From: Peribacillus huizhouensis
GTDB lineage: Bacteria > Bacillota > Bacilli > Bacillales > DSM-1321
Length of the DNA stretch: 64,000 nt
Reading direction: 5' to 3'
NCBI RefSeq assembly: GCF_014138605.1
Contig: NZ_JACJHX010000003.1
Coordinates: 186,001-250,000, forward strand
Below are positions 36,671 to 45,290 of this stretch, in pieces. How positions within the stretch are numbered: position 1 is the first letter of the stretch; each line of letters opens with the position of its first letter. Both the position numbers and the translations under genes were made by a program. The notes beneath the pieces are model-generated. The model made no database searches. It saw only the letters and a list, made by a program, of their open reading frames with translations, and was not told the origin of the DNA.

Positions 36671-37190
36671 ATAAGAAAAGTCGAAGTTAAACGATATAAC
36701 GACCAGTGGGTGTTGTTATTTAATGAAGAAGTTATTACAGAAGATCTTCGGTTCTGAACTTATAGAGATTCATCACATTGGCAGCACGTCAGTAAAAGGT
36801 CTTTCTGCAAAGCCGATTATTGATATTATGATTGTAGTGAAAAACATTCATCGTATTGATAACTATAATACAAACATGATCCCAATCGGTTATGAACCAA
36901 AAGGTGAAAATGGACTAAAAGGACGGCGATATTTCCAAAAAGGAGGAGATAAGCGCACCCATCATGTTCATATTTACGAGATAGACAACCCTGCTATTGA
37001 ACGTCATCTTGCATTTAGAGATTACTTAAGAGAGCATCCTGACGCTGTAAAAAGGTATGGGACCTTAAAAGAAGAATTGTCCCGTCTTTTCCCCTACGAG
37101 ATACACTCATATATAAGCGGAAAAGAACAGTTAGTTTTAGAACTTGAACGAATGGCAATCGCCTGGTATCGAAAGGAAAATCGGTTTTGA
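36671..37190 (+). pseudogene. GrpB-family (UPF0157) nucleotidyltransferase, frameshifted
   Basis: The N-terminal part reads RKVEVKRYNDQWVLLFNEE from an ATA codon placed 7 nt after AAAGGAGGG; the rest continues in another frame from 36723 as KKLLQKIFGSELIEIHHIGS, TSVKGLSAKPIIDIM and so on. Together they give a normal GrpB protein of about 172 residues (G-S-T-S-V-G, D-I-D/M metal region). An indel near 36732 and the ATA in place of ATG suggest a pseudogene, or an assembly error. A shorter product from 36723 would lack the first strand. Confidence 0.75.
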
Positions 37191-37730
37191 TAAAGGAAAA
37201 GCTCAACATCCCTGTACTATTTTCATGTTGTCTTGTAAGATTCCCCAGGTTACATGCTGTTTATCATTTCCGCTATTTTTATCTATCCCACTTTTAAAAG
37301 TTTTATGATGTTTTTAGTGTCACTATACATAAGATTCTATTATGCGTTTCCACCTCATATATTAGCTTTTATAAATCAACCAGATAGAAAGAAGATACAT
37401 TTATTATATAAGTGGCTAACCCTAGTTGTGAGTGTTAATAAAAGAGCATTAGGTCAAACTCTATTATTAATTTAAGAACGAAGTAGAGTGGTGTCAGAAT
37501 TAAGATAAATGTAAAACCTGGCGCTATCCCTATGTTCAAAAAAGGAACTTAATCATTCATTGCTATCACTCATATACCATTAAAACTTAGTTTACTTTGC
37601 GTGTAAAATACATCTGTTCAAGAATTGGCTAGCGAAAGAATCAAATTGATTAGTACTATAATTTTCACTAATGATCGTGTAGCTCAATTGTTGGAGTCAC
37701 AAAAAGCGCTGAAGAAATTCATAGTAAAAA

Positions 37731-37760
37731 GCCCTGTTGTGTGATCTCACAACAGAGCTT
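37731..37760. terminator. hairpin, possible terminator
   Basis: AGCCCTGTTGTG pairs with CACAACAGAGCT, followed by TTCC. The surrounding 37191-37831 has no supported gene; small frames there lack ribosome binding sites. Confidence 0.5.
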
Positions 37761-37831
37761 TCCAAAGGTAAATACATGTATAACTAAACTATAACTCTTA
37801 AATTCTCTCTATTAAAGTTTATGTTTATTTA

Positions 37832-38051
37832 AGGCTGTTTTCACATACTTTGTTGCTTTCAATCATTTTTACATTAATAACCCGGGTTGATTTCCGTTGT
37901 AGAGGCGGTCTCAGAAGCCTCCTCAGTGCTTTGCACTTGCGGGGTCTCCCTCAACACGCTTTTCCCGCAGGAGTCTCGCACCTTCCACTACAATCAACAT
38001 TTGTTCGAATTGGTTTCTTGCTAAAAACAACAATCTTTACGAAAAGAGCCT
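37832..38051. mobile_element. MITE copy 2, 220 bp
   Basis: Nearly identical to the copy at 49.7 kb. Ends AGGCTGTTTTCACATACTTT and (right) CTTTACGAAAAGAGCCT; flanked by the exact 6-bp duplication TATTTA (37826-37831, 38052-38057). The interior has the GCGGTCTCAGAAGCCTCCTC type sequence seen widely in Bacillus intergenic repeats. Its right edge forms part of the stop codon of the YceG-like gene. Confidence 0.85.
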
Positions 38052-38518
38052 TATTTAAAAATAGCCGCCATTATTTCATCGATCGTCATTCCACTATCTA
38101 CCTCATAAGTACCTGGACGTAACTTGTTAGATAAGCCGCGCTTTTCTACTTCTTTGGAGAAATCAATCGCAGGATCAATACTTTTTGTTGACTTAAGGAT
38201 CTTTTCAATATCAATGCTAGTCATTCCTTTAGATACTGACAGAATTGTCCGGTACACGACTTTTTCCTGCGGTGCTACTGTCTCAGTTGTTTCTTCTTTG
38301 GTATTCTCTTTAGATGCTTCATGGGCCTCAAATTGCTTTTTCCACTCTTCCTTTGTTTGAACGATATAGCCTTCAGAGGTTAAAGAGCTGATCATCTCGT
38401 CTTCTGATGGTATTTTAGCGGTTTGTACATTGTTCGAACCAAAGAGGTACACGATCCCGCATATACTGGTTGCGAGCAATAGTCCGCCGGCAAAGCTACG
38501 CATTAAATGTGCTTTCAT
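38051..38518 (-). CDS. membrane-anchored protein with short YceG/MltG-like domain
   Basis: About 155 residues: one N-terminal membrane segment (about 6-27), a Glu/Thr-rich linker, and a C-terminal ~60 residues with KRGLSNKLRPGTYEVDSGMT then IDEIMAAI, resembling the LysM-like/YceG N-terminal part of MltG. It lacks the catalytic transglycosylase region, so a binding or regulatory role is more likely. I use the ATG at 38518; a longer start at 38539 is possible. It overlaps the SwrB-like gene by 23 bp, so they are co-translated. Confidence 0.7.
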   Translation of the reverse strand: MKAHLMRSFAGGLLLATSICGIVYLFGSNNVQTAKIPSEDEMISSLTSEGYIVQTKEEWKKQFEAHEASKENTKEETTETVAPQEKVVYRTILSVSKGMTSIDIEKILKSTKSIDPAIDFSKEVEKRGLSNKLRPGTYEVDSGMTIDEIMAAIFK

Positions 38519-38882
38519 TGCTAACTTCGCTCCTCTCATCCTTTGATTTTATGTAAGGAGCAAGTAAATTTTTAATCTCAGTCTCAGTCAGCTGGAATTT
38601 TTCAGAAATACTTTCTAATGAATACCCGCGTCTATGTAAGTCGATTACTTCACGTAACAAAAGTCGTTGTTTAGAAGCTCCTGTTTTTTGAGCAATTATT
38701 TCAGTATCTATCTCGACGTTTTGAACTTTCTGCTGTAACTGGTTTAATTCTTTCAAAAAAGAAATCGTAAATTGATCTATTTGTTCTTCTACTCCTTTTG
38801 ACGACTGCTTCGATTTAATAACCGACAAAATAAGTAGAAGAACTGCTGCCCCAAATAAAAGGGCTAACGTCCATTCCATCAT
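38496..38882 (-). CDS. SwrB/DUF6115-like membrane-anchored protein
   Basis: A 128-residue protein with an N-terminal membrane helix (about 3-22), a coiled coil (about 30-60) and a C-terminal helix-turn-helix-like part VIDLHRRGYSLESISEKFQL. This is the layout of SwrB (YlxL), which promotes flagellar basal-body assembly in B. subtilis; similarity is in architecture and this segment only. TAAGGAGTG precedes the ATG. It leads a two-gene unit with the YceG-like gene, away from any flagellar operon in this window. Confidence 0.55.
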   Translation of the reverse strand: MMEWTLALLFGAAVLLLILSVIKSKQSSKGVEEQIDQFTISFLKELNQLQQKVQNVEIDTEIIAQKTGASKQRLLLREVIDLHRRGYSLESISEKFQLTETEIKNLLAPYIKSKDERSEVSNESTFNA

Positions 38883-39127
38883 TGTATGACACTCCTTAAC
38901 TAGAATCTATTTTTCTGCATTGTCTTATTATACATCGCTATAAAAAACAATTCGAACATATAGTAGAAAATAAAGCAATTATCATGAAAAAAAGTGGTTA
39001 GATCGTGCTAGGTAATTACAAAATTTTTTTAAATTGGTTATTTGTTGAAAAACGGTCAGTGAAAGCTACCAATCGATGAATGGATTATAGGAAGAGATAG
39101 ATACTAAAAATGATTGGAGGTGTAAAT

Positions 39128-39277
39128 ATGGAGCAAAAACCTAATCATTATGATGGTAGTGTTTCTTTTGATTATGCTGAAAACGATGAAGCTTATTCAA
39201 ATGAATTATACCAAATAACCGATGAGATGCGTCTAAATATTGGTGGTAACCCATATTTCTTTGATGTGAGTAAATAA
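39128..39277 (+). CDS. small acidic protein, 49 residues
   Basis: MEQKPNHYDGSVSFDYAEND and a tail NIGGNPYFFDVSK. TTGGAGGTG sits at ideal distance from the ATG, which supports expression. No hydrophobic segment. I recognise no family; it is an orphan-like gene before azoR and may be a separate unit. Confidence 0.6.
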   Translation: MEQKPNHYDGSVSFDYAENDEAYSNELYQITDEMRLNIGGNPYFFDVSK

Positions 39278-39366
39278 CGAAAATTAAATAAATACAAACT
39301 TTGTTCCATATAAATTTTTACTTAAACTATACAATAAGAATCTAAAAAGCAGAAGGTGGAGGCAAC

Positions 39367-40002
39367 ATGGCAAAATTATTATACATCACAGCTCATCCTA
39401 ATGATGATACACAATCTGTCAGTATGGCAGCAGGAAAAGCATTCATTGAAACATACAAGGAAGTACATCCAAATGATGAAATCGTTCATCTTGATTTATA
39501 TCAAGAGCATATCCCTCATTTAGATACAGATGTTTTCAGTGGATGGGGGAAACTCCAATCTGGCAAAGGATTTGAAGAGCTCTCAGCAGAAGAAAAAGCC
39601 AAAGTGGGACGTCTTAATGAACTAAGTGAACAGTTCATGTCAGGGGATAAATATGTATTTGTAACCCCCTTATGGAACTTCTCATTCCCTCCAGTAATGA
39701 AAGCGTATATTGACTCTGTTGCTGTTGCAGGAAAAACATTTAAATATACGGCTCAAGGTCCAATTGGTCTTTTAACAGATAAGAAGGCCCTTCATATTCA
39801 AGCACGTGGCGGTGTATATTCAGAAGGTCCAGCTGCTGACGTAGAAATGGGGCATCGCTTCTTAAGTGTAATCATGAATTTCTTTGGTGTTCCTTCTTTT
39901 GAAGGATTATTTATTGAAGGTCATAATGCTATGCCTGAAAAAGCACAAGAAATCAAAGAAAATGGCATCGCTCGTGCTAAGGATTTAGCTCACACTTTTT
40001 AA
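39367..40002 (+). CDS. azoR: FMN-dependent NADH-azoreductase
   Basis: A 211-residue flavodoxin-fold enzyme, the usual AzoR length. [40 protein letters not shown] and IQARGGVYS mark FMN binding. It reduces azo dyes and quinones using NADH and serves in electrophile or thiol-stress defence. GAAGGTGGAGG lies upstream of the ATG. Monocistronic with its own terminator; I see no MhqR- or YodB-type operator that I can state with confidence. Confidence 0.93.
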   Translation: MAKLLYITAHPNDDTQSVSMAAGKAFIETYKEVHPNDEIVHLDLYQEHIPHLDTDVFSGWGKLQSGKGFEELSAEEKAKVGRLNELSEQFMSGDKYVFVTPLWNFSFPPVMKAYIDSVAVAGKTFKYTAQGPIGLLTDKKALHIQARGGVYSEGPAADVEMGHRFLSVIMNFFGVPSFEGLFIEGHNAMPEKAQEIKENGIARAKDLAHTF

Positions 40003-40017
40003 TTAAATAGAAGCACT

Positions 40018-40078
40018 AGAGGCTAATTCAAAGATAGGTGTCAACGTTTTGATCTTTGTTTTTAGATTAGCCTCTTTT
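40018..40078 (+). terminator. terminator of azoR
   Basis: AGAGGCTAAT pairs with ATTAGCCTCT, with an inner AAAGAT/ATCTTT, followed by TTTGT. Confidence 0.75.
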
Positions 40079-40203
40079 GTATGAAGGAGATTATAGAAAA
40101 TACCTCAAAATTCCGGCTCCGCATCGCCACCATTGTGATGAGGTGAGTGCAGCGTGATACTTGATTAATCCTTCATGGTAAATGGTGGCGTATTGTAAAC
40201 AAC

Positions 40204-40644
40204 TTAAATAACCGAATAAAAATAAAAATAATTTTCTTCTCGTTTAAAACCAATTTTTTCGTAGAGACTTTGTGCGGGAATATTTTCTACATTCGTCTCA
40301 AGTAAAACTCCTTTTGAACCTGTTTCCCCAGCAAAGCGAATGGCTTTTTTTAATAATTTCTCACCAAATCCTTTTTTACGAGCATTTTTTTTCACATATA
40401 AATCGTTTAAAACCCATGACTTTTTCATACTTAATGAAGAAAATGATGGATATAACTGAACAAAACCAATCGGATGATTCTCATCAAAGGCTATAAAAAT
40501 GACGGATTCTTCATTCATTAATCTAGCTTTTAAAAATTCCCTTGCCCCTTCAAGATTAGACTCTTGTTCATAGAAATCTCTGTATAAATCGAACAGTTCT
40601 GTTAGTGAATCAAGCTCATTTAATGTTGCTTTTTTAATATCCAT
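40204..40644 (-). CDS. GNAT-family N-acetyltransferase
   Basis: A 146-residue acetyltransferase: substrate part with FDLYRDFYEQ, then WVLNDLYVKKNARKKGFGEK (acetyl-CoA loop R/K-x-x-G-x-G) and LETNVENIPAQSLYEKIGF at the C-terminus. Substrate unknown. The ATG is preceded by a weak GGGGGTAC site. Single gene. Confidence 0.85.
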   Translation of the reverse strand: MDIKKATLNELDSLTELFDLYRDFYEQESNLEGAREFLKARLMNEESVIFIAFDENHPIGFVQLYPSFSSLSMKKSWVLNDLYVKKNARKKGFGEKLLKKAIRFAGETGSKGVLLETNVENIPAQSLYEKIGFKREENYFYFYSVI

Positions 40645-40854
40645 GGATTGTACCCCCTATTATTGTTATACCAATAATCTTAATTTACAAATGATTCAAA
40701 AACAACGAAATAATGAGAAAATAAGCGATGATGCACGCTATCATCCATGTTGTTGCCGTTTACATGGTGAATGTTTCCGTTTTCAGTGGCTTTGTCAAAA
40801 GGGCTCCCATACACGATAATTAAATCATATCATATAAGAAAGGGGACCATATAA

Positions 40855-40965
40855 ATGAAGAAATATATAAAATCAGTAACAGATGCAATGAAGGTTTATG
40901 GGGAAAAACATAAGAGAGTTTGGAATTATGGAGTAGAAATGGAAGAAGGAAAGAAAAAGAAATAA
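40855..40965 (+). CDS. small basic protein, 36 residues
   Basis: MKKYIKSVTDAMKVYGEKHK followed by RVWNYGVEMEEGKKKK. AAAGGGG lies at a reasonable distance from the ATG. Possibly helical. No family recognised; a terminator occurs about 105 bp downstream. Confidence 0.45.
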   Translation: MKKYIKSVTDAMKVYGEKHKRVWNYGVEMEEGKKKK

Positions 40966-41022
40966 AAACGTAATTAGAAAAAATCACGTAAATAAAAAAT
41001 TAAAAAAGTAAGGATGGATACA

Positions 41023-41067
41023 GTGAATTTATCTGGCCAAAATTATCAAACTACTATATATGATTAA
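41023..41067 (+). CDS. very short ORF before a terminator
   Basis: Frame of 14 codons from GTG (MNLSGQNYQTTIYD) with AAGGATGG upstream, ending 2 bp before a terminator stem. It may be a micro-peptide or chance. Confidence 0.22.
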   Translation: MNLSGQNYQTTIYD

Positions 41068-41069
41068 CC

Positions 41070-41101
41070 GATTCTCAATGATTAAATTGAGAATCTTTTT
41101 T
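41070..41101 (+). terminator. rho-independent terminator
   Basis: GATTCTCAAT / ATTGAGAATC with loop GATTAA, followed by six T. Confidence 0.88.
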
Positions 41102-41237
41102 ATGACTAAAACAATGGCCTTCATAAATACATAAATAAATAGCATTACTTGTATATCGAGCAAATTGAGTTAACAAATAGCTCAAATTTTAAAATCACAT
41201 CATCAAAAAGGTAATGATTACCAAATATATGTCTTTA

Positions 41238-41263
41238 GTTTAAGGACTACTCAAACAGGATAT
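41238..41263 (+). promoter_or_regulatory. SigB promoter of gsiB-like gene
   Basis: GTTTAA, 14-nt spacer, GGATAT; near-consensus for the general stress sigma factor, and gsiB is a classic SigB target in B. subtilis. Confidence 0.75.
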
Positions 41264-41309
41264 TTAAGTAATGTAAGCAAGATAAAAATCTATTATAGGA
41301 GTGATTAAT

Positions 41310-41588
41310 ATGGCTAACAACGATAACAAAATGAGTCTAGAAGAAGCTGGTCGTAAAGGCGGAGAAGCCACTTCAAAAAATCACGACAAAGATTTTTACC
41401 AAGAGATCGGACAAAAGGGTGGAGAAGCTACTGCGAAAAATCATGATAAAGAATTCTATCAAGAAATCGGGCAAAAAGGCGGAGAAGCAAGAGCTAACCA
41501 ACGGGACGATGACAATGTTGACGATCGCAAAATGAGTCGAGAAGAAGCGGGTCGCAAAGGCGGAAAAGCCAATAGAAATAACAAATAG
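41310..41588 (+). CDS. gsiB: general stress protein B, KGG-repeat hydrophilin
   Basis: A 92-residue very hydrophilic protein with four KGG repeats (EEAGRKGGEATSKNHDKDFY, QEIGQKGGEATAKNHDK and so on), typical of GsiB, a desiccation/heat/glucose-starvation protein. It has fewer repeats than B. subtilis GsiB. I chose the ATG at 41310, 8 nt after GGAG; a GTG three codons upstream overlaps that site. Ends at a strong terminator. Confidence 0.93.
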   Translation: MANNDNKMSLEEAGRKGGEATSKNHDKDFYQEIGQKGGEATAKNHDKEFYQEIGQKGGEARANQRDDDNVDDRKMSREEAGRKGGKANRNNK

Positions 41589-41597
41589 TTTGTTAGT

Positions 41598-41642
41598 AGA
41601 CTGAGGAGTTGTCTGCCAAGATGACTTCTCAGTCTTTTTTTT
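41598..41642 (+). terminator. terminator of gsiB
   Basis: AGACTGAG..GT pairs with AC..CTCAGTCT, then eight T. The gap 41643-41946 shows an AACGGGAGCGATTAAG-type stretch and no gene. Confidence 0.85.
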
Positions 41643-41946
41643 CTGCGATTTTCCTCGTTCCCGTCGCAATATCTTTTGACTGCGTGGTATTAAAATCAGT
41701 TTACGGTGCAAAAAACTTAATTAATATGTTAACCTTTTTATAAAAAAGGATGCATAAAGTAAAAGCGGGGAGCCTTGTTATTCTAACGGGAGCGATTAAG
41801 CAATAACATCGTGTTCTAAGGGTGCAATATTATAAGAAGGAAGTATTGCTTTCACTTGAAATAAGGAAAGGCTGAGTTTAAGAGGGAACTTATACTGAGG
41901 AATTTCTTATTAAATCTTAGGATCTTTAGATATAGGAGTAAAGTAA

Positions 41947-42567
41947 ATGTTGAAATATATAATTTTTGATTTTGATGGAACACTCGCCGATTCAAAAATG
42001 GCTTTCATCTCAAGTTGGAATATTCTTGCTGAAAAATATCGCTTTAAAGAAATAAAGTTTGATGACATCGAGACTTTGAAAAAACTTTCGATAAAAGAAA
42101 GATGTAAATTGTTAAATTTTCAAATGTATAAGCTGCCAATCATCATCCCTCAATTTTATAAATTATACCGAAAATCAATAAATGATGTTAATTTGTTTGA
42201 TGGAATTAAGGACATGTTATCCGGCTTAGAGAAAAAAGGATATAAAACAGCGATCATCTCTTCTAATTCAAAGGAGAATATATTATTTTTTTTAAAACGT
42301 AATCAAATAGACTGTGTCACAAATGTGCTTTGTTCTGGCAGTTTATTTTCAAAAGATAAACTAATTGAAAAGTTTTTAAGAGAGAATCAATTGGAGTCTT
42401 CTGAAGTGATCTATGTAGGAGACGAGAAACGAGATTTAGTTGCTTGTAAAAAAGCAGGAATTAAAATGATCTGGGTAAGTTGGGGGTATGATTCAATAGA
42501 AGCGATTCAAGGAGAGAAGCCCGACTATAAGGTGCATAAACCCTCAGAAATATTGACAGTTATCTAA
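41947..42567 (+). CDS. HAD-family phosphatase, phosphoglycolate-phosphatase-like
   Basis: A 206-residue HAD hydrolase: motif I FDFDGTLADSK with both catalytic Asp, motif II AIISSNSKENI, motif III Lys in SKDKLIEKF and motif IV VGDEKRDLVACK. The helical cap follows motif I (about 15-80). The group includes Gph/PpaX-type enzymes; the true substrate is unknown. AGGAG lies 8 nt before the ATG. Confidence 0.88.
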   Translation: MLKYIIFDFDGTLADSKMAFISSWNILAEKYRFKEIKFDDIETLKKLSIKERCKLLNFQMYKLPIIIPQFYKLYRKSINDVNLFDGIKDMLSGLEKKGYKTAIISSNSKENILFFLKRNQIDCVTNVLCSGSLFSKDKLIEKFLRENQLESSEVIYVGDEKRDLVACKKAGIKMIWVSWGYDSIEAIQGEKPDYKVHKPSEILTVI

Positions 42568-42666
42568 GAAATCTTGTTGCAATATGTGTCTTTGAAGGTA
42601 GTAAAAAGTTAAAAGTGTAGTAATATTTCGGTGTGAGGATACCGATATAGAAGGAGAGTGGTTGCG

Positions 42667-43656
42667 TTGGCTGCGAAATGTATTACATTCTGTGAATTCG
42701 GACAACCAGAAGCCGTATTAAAAGTTGAACATAAAGAAATTCACCGGCCTAAAGATGATGAGGTGCTTGTGCGAATGTTAGCACGGCCTATTAATCCCTC
42801 AGACTTAATTCCGGTTAGAGGAGCATATTCCCAGCGTATTTCACTACCTGCTATTCCTGGTTATGAAGGAGTGGGAATTGTAGAAGAGGTGGGTTCTTTA
42901 GTTTCGAAACATCTTGTTGGGAAGCGGGTTTTACCTTTAAGAGGAGAAGGCACTTGGCAAGAGTTTGTGAAAACATCCGCACAGTTTGCCGTTCCAATCC
43001 CTGATACGATTGATGATTTCATTGCTTCTCAGATGTATATAAATCCAATTACAGCATGGATCATTTGTACAGAAGAGTTGAGATTACAACGAAATGATGT
43101 TTTAGTCGTAAATGCTTGTAGTTCGTCAATCGGCCGAATCTTTGCCCAATTATCGAAAATACTTGGCTTTCGATTAATTGCGGTAACGAGAAATAATACA
43201 TATACAAAAGAATTACTGAACCTTGGCGCTAGTCATGTCATCAATACATCTGAAACACCATTACGTTTAGCAATGATGGAGATTACTAATGGACTAGGTG
43301 CTGATGCGGCGATTGATTCTATAGGTGGTTTCTCTGGTACGGATTTAGCCTATTGTGTACACCCCGATGGGATCTTTTTATCGATCGGTCTTTTATCGGG
43401 CGTTCAAGTAAACTGGGGAGAAATTGTAAATCAGGCAAAAGTAAAAGCGAAAATCTTTCATTTACGGCATTGGAACAGCAGAGTATCGACGGAAGCTTGG
43501 CAAGAAGCCTTTCAACAGATCATTACATTCATACAAGATCATAAATTAAAATTAATGATGACAGATTCCCATTACGATTTAGTAAACGTAAAAGAAGCGA
43601 TTGCAGTTGTTGAATCTTCAATGACTAGAAAAGGGAAAGTTTTTTTAACAAGCTGA
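42667..43656 (+). CDS. zinc-less MDR dehydrogenase/quinone or enoyl reductase
   Basis: A 329-residue medium-chain reductase. N-terminal GroES-like part (about 1-120; RPINPSDLIPVRGAYSQ, LPAIPGYEGVGIVEEVG) and a Rossmann part with LVVNACSSSIGRIFAQLSK. The zinc ligands of alcohol dehydrogenases are absent, as in quinone oxidoreductases and mitochondrial-type enoyl reductases. I chose the TTG at 42667, 8 nt after AAGGAGAG; the GTG at 42658 is too close to that site. The 90-bp gap after the HAD gene has no terminator. Confidence 0.88.
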   Translation: MAAKCITFCEFGQPEAVLKVEHKEIHRPKDDEVLVRMLARPINPSDLIPVRGAYSQRISLPAIPGYEGVGIVEEVGSLVSKHLVGKRVLPLRGEGTWQEFVKTSAQFAVPIPDTIDDFIASQMYINPITAWIICTEELRLQRNDVLVVNACSSSIGRIFAQLSKILGFRLIAVTRNNTYTKELLNLGASHVINTSETPLRLAMMEITNGLGADAAIDSIGGFSGTDLAYCVHPDGIFLSIGLLSGVQVNWGEIVNQAKVKAKIFHLRHWNSRVSTEAWQEAFQQIITFIQDHKLKLMMTDSHYDLVNVKEAIAVVESSMTRKGKVFLTS

Positions 43657-43713
43657 TCGGAGCATTAAATGGGAATATAACATTTTCCAAGTGATTTATG
43701 CGAGCAATCCAAA

Positions 43714-44013
43714 ATGATAGACCTATCCCATCATGATTATTCAAGCAAGAGGATGAACAGTTTAACAGGGCCATTTATAAAGGGGTATGCTATGGGTGGT
43801 GTTCATTTTTGCACAATGTTCATTGGACCGTATATAGGAGACTTCTTGTGCCAAAGAGCGTCAAAGGGAGATCTCAAACTAGCGTACAGCGCCGTTGGAG
43901 ACCCCCTTATTGACCGCAGAAAGCAAATGCTTTCGCTCCAATCAACAGGCAAGTTTTACGATAAATACTTAGCTGGATTTAATTTTGGTGTTTCTCTATT
44001 ACAAACGTTTTGA
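43714..44013 (+). CDS. unrecognised small ORF
   Basis: A 99-codon frame with a moderately hydrophobic centre (GYAMGGVHFCTMFIGPYIGD). There is no ribosome binding site. It may be a degenerate gene fragment. The 44014-44237 gap has no feature. Confidence 0.3.
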   Translation: MIDLSHHDYSSKRMNSLTGPFIKGYAMGGVHFCTMFIGPYIGDFLCQRASKGDLKLAYSAVGDPLIDRRKQMLSLQSTGKFYDKYLAGFNFGVSLLQTF

Positions 44014-44237
44014 AATGTACAAATTGGGCATTCATTTTCGTTAGATTTCACTATAATTAGCTGAATCTTCTAGAAAATGCTTCATTAACAGTAAATAACT
44101 TATTCCTTCATCAAGCTTTTCTTGTGTCGGACGAAAGATATGTTTCTTTTAGGCAGTTAAAGTGATCACTTCAATCCGTGTTGGACGTATTTGAAAAACT
44201 TTTTCCGAAAATACTTGAATGAAGTAATACTAAAGCT

Positions 44238-44650
44238 TTAACATTTCTTGAGAAAATCTTTTCCAAATAGTTTGCAGCGTTCAACATCTTCACCGACAGG
44301 ATCGAGCTCAACCTTTAAACCTTCAAGTACTACATCAGCTCCACATTCTTGTAATTTATTCATCAATGTATCAACAGCTGCCCCAAATTCGGGATAGAAT
44401 GAATCACATGAACCAAAAACGGCTGCCTTTCTACCAGCAAAATTTAGTTGATCCATTTCGTCATAAAAATCTAAAAACTCATCTGGGAGATCGCCGTTTC
44501 CCCAAGTATAAGCACCAAGTAATATTCGGCTTCAAGCACATCTTTTACAAGGATATCGCCACCTTCTTCTGTTATCGCTTTTTAAATAATCTCCGCCATT
44601 TCCTCTGTATTTCCTGACATACTTGTAAAAATTAAAATATATTTTTTCAT
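44238..44650 (-). pseudogene. flavodoxin gene with stop codon and frameshift
   Basis: From an ATG with GAGGAGC upstream it reads KKYILIFTSMSGNTEEMAEI I, then TAA at codon 23, then KAITEEGGDILVKDVLEAEY; after an indel near 44515 it continues as GAYTWGNGDLPDEFLDFYDE and AAVFGSCDSFYPEFG to the normal C-terminus. The FMN phosphate loop (TSMSGNTE) and YTWG loop are recognisable flavodoxin (YkuN/YkuP-type). Some residues before the YTWG loop are also missing. It encodes no intact protein. Confidence 0.85.
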
Positions 44651-44828
44651 TCTTATGCTCCTCGTTGAAGTTATTTATCGTATTAAAGATAAAATTCTAA
44701 GCAGGGGGATAGGTGAATAGAAGACGATGAATGTTTACTGTGGTGGCATATGCAATAAATTTTTAGATGAATTGGAATTCGACTAAATGCTGCATACATA
44801 CGTAAATACATGTACCTATTACTCTACG

Positions 44829-44882
44829 TTTATCCCGCATTAACGGGCAGTCAGCCCCCACTGATTGAAGTTTCACTTTACA
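44829..44882. repeat. dispersed repeat, short copy
   Basis: TTTATCCCGCATTAACGGGC (small hairpin), then CCCCCACTGATTGAAGTTTC and ACTTTA. Nearly identical to the copy at 63.5 kb. The TCA within GTTTCACTTT forms the stop of a zinc-ribbon ORF. Confidence 0.8.
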
Positions 44883-44989
44883 TAGTTATACTTTTCTAAA
44901 CTTTCATTTTCCCCACAACATGGACATAAATCATCATAAATCGCACATTTATCTATATAACCGCAGTCATTACAAATCAAGACAAACAC
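44873..44989 (-). CDS. small zinc-ribbon ORF, possibly 5'-damaged
   Basis: A 38-codon frame MFVLICNDCGYIDKCAIYDD then LCPCCGENESL with two Cys pairs (CNDC, CPCC), a zinc-ribbon/rubredoxin-like knuckle. The GTG start has no ribosome binding site; a strong GAGGAGGTGG lies 45-55 bp upstream in another frame, so a frameshift may separate it from its true start. Confidence 0.4.
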   Translation of the reverse strand: MFVLICNDCGYIDKCAIYDDLCPCCGENESLEKYNYVK

Positions 44990-45136
44990 GAAGTCATTTA
45001 TAGGAAATGATTATACTGGAAGCCACCTCCTCGTTGAAAACGATTATCAATTATTTTTTCGTATTTTTTGACGCATAGTAACAATCGTTTAGATGTTTGT
45101 ATGGAGGAATTTACATAGAAATCGGCAGTTGCTTTA

Positions 45137-45290
45137 GTTTTTTAGTCTAATAGATGATTTAAATCTTAATGAGATGTTATAAAAATACAATTGTATTTTT
45201 CAGATTTACAGTTGTTTTTTAGTCTAATAGATGATTTAAATCTTAATGAGATGTTATAAAAATACAATTGTATTTTTCAGATTTACAGTT
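45137..45290. repeat. 77-bp tandem repeat, two copies, upstream of amidohydrolase operon
   Basis: Two exact copies (45137-45213, 45214-45290), each starting GTTTTTTAGTCTAATAGATG and including the perfect 20-bp palindrome AAAAATACAATTGTATTTTT, with the first bases of a third copy. The end of each unit supplies a TTTACA -35 box; after the second copy this is followed by TAGTAT at 17 bp. Confidence 0.85.

Noticed and set aside
37254..37475. 73-codon plus-strand frame after the GrpB pseudogene
   Set aside because: No ribosome binding site, no similarity and AT-rich composition.
45137..45290. Tandem repeat considered as a CRISPR array
   Set aside because: Units are 77 bp and fully identical with no unique spacers, and no cas genes are near.
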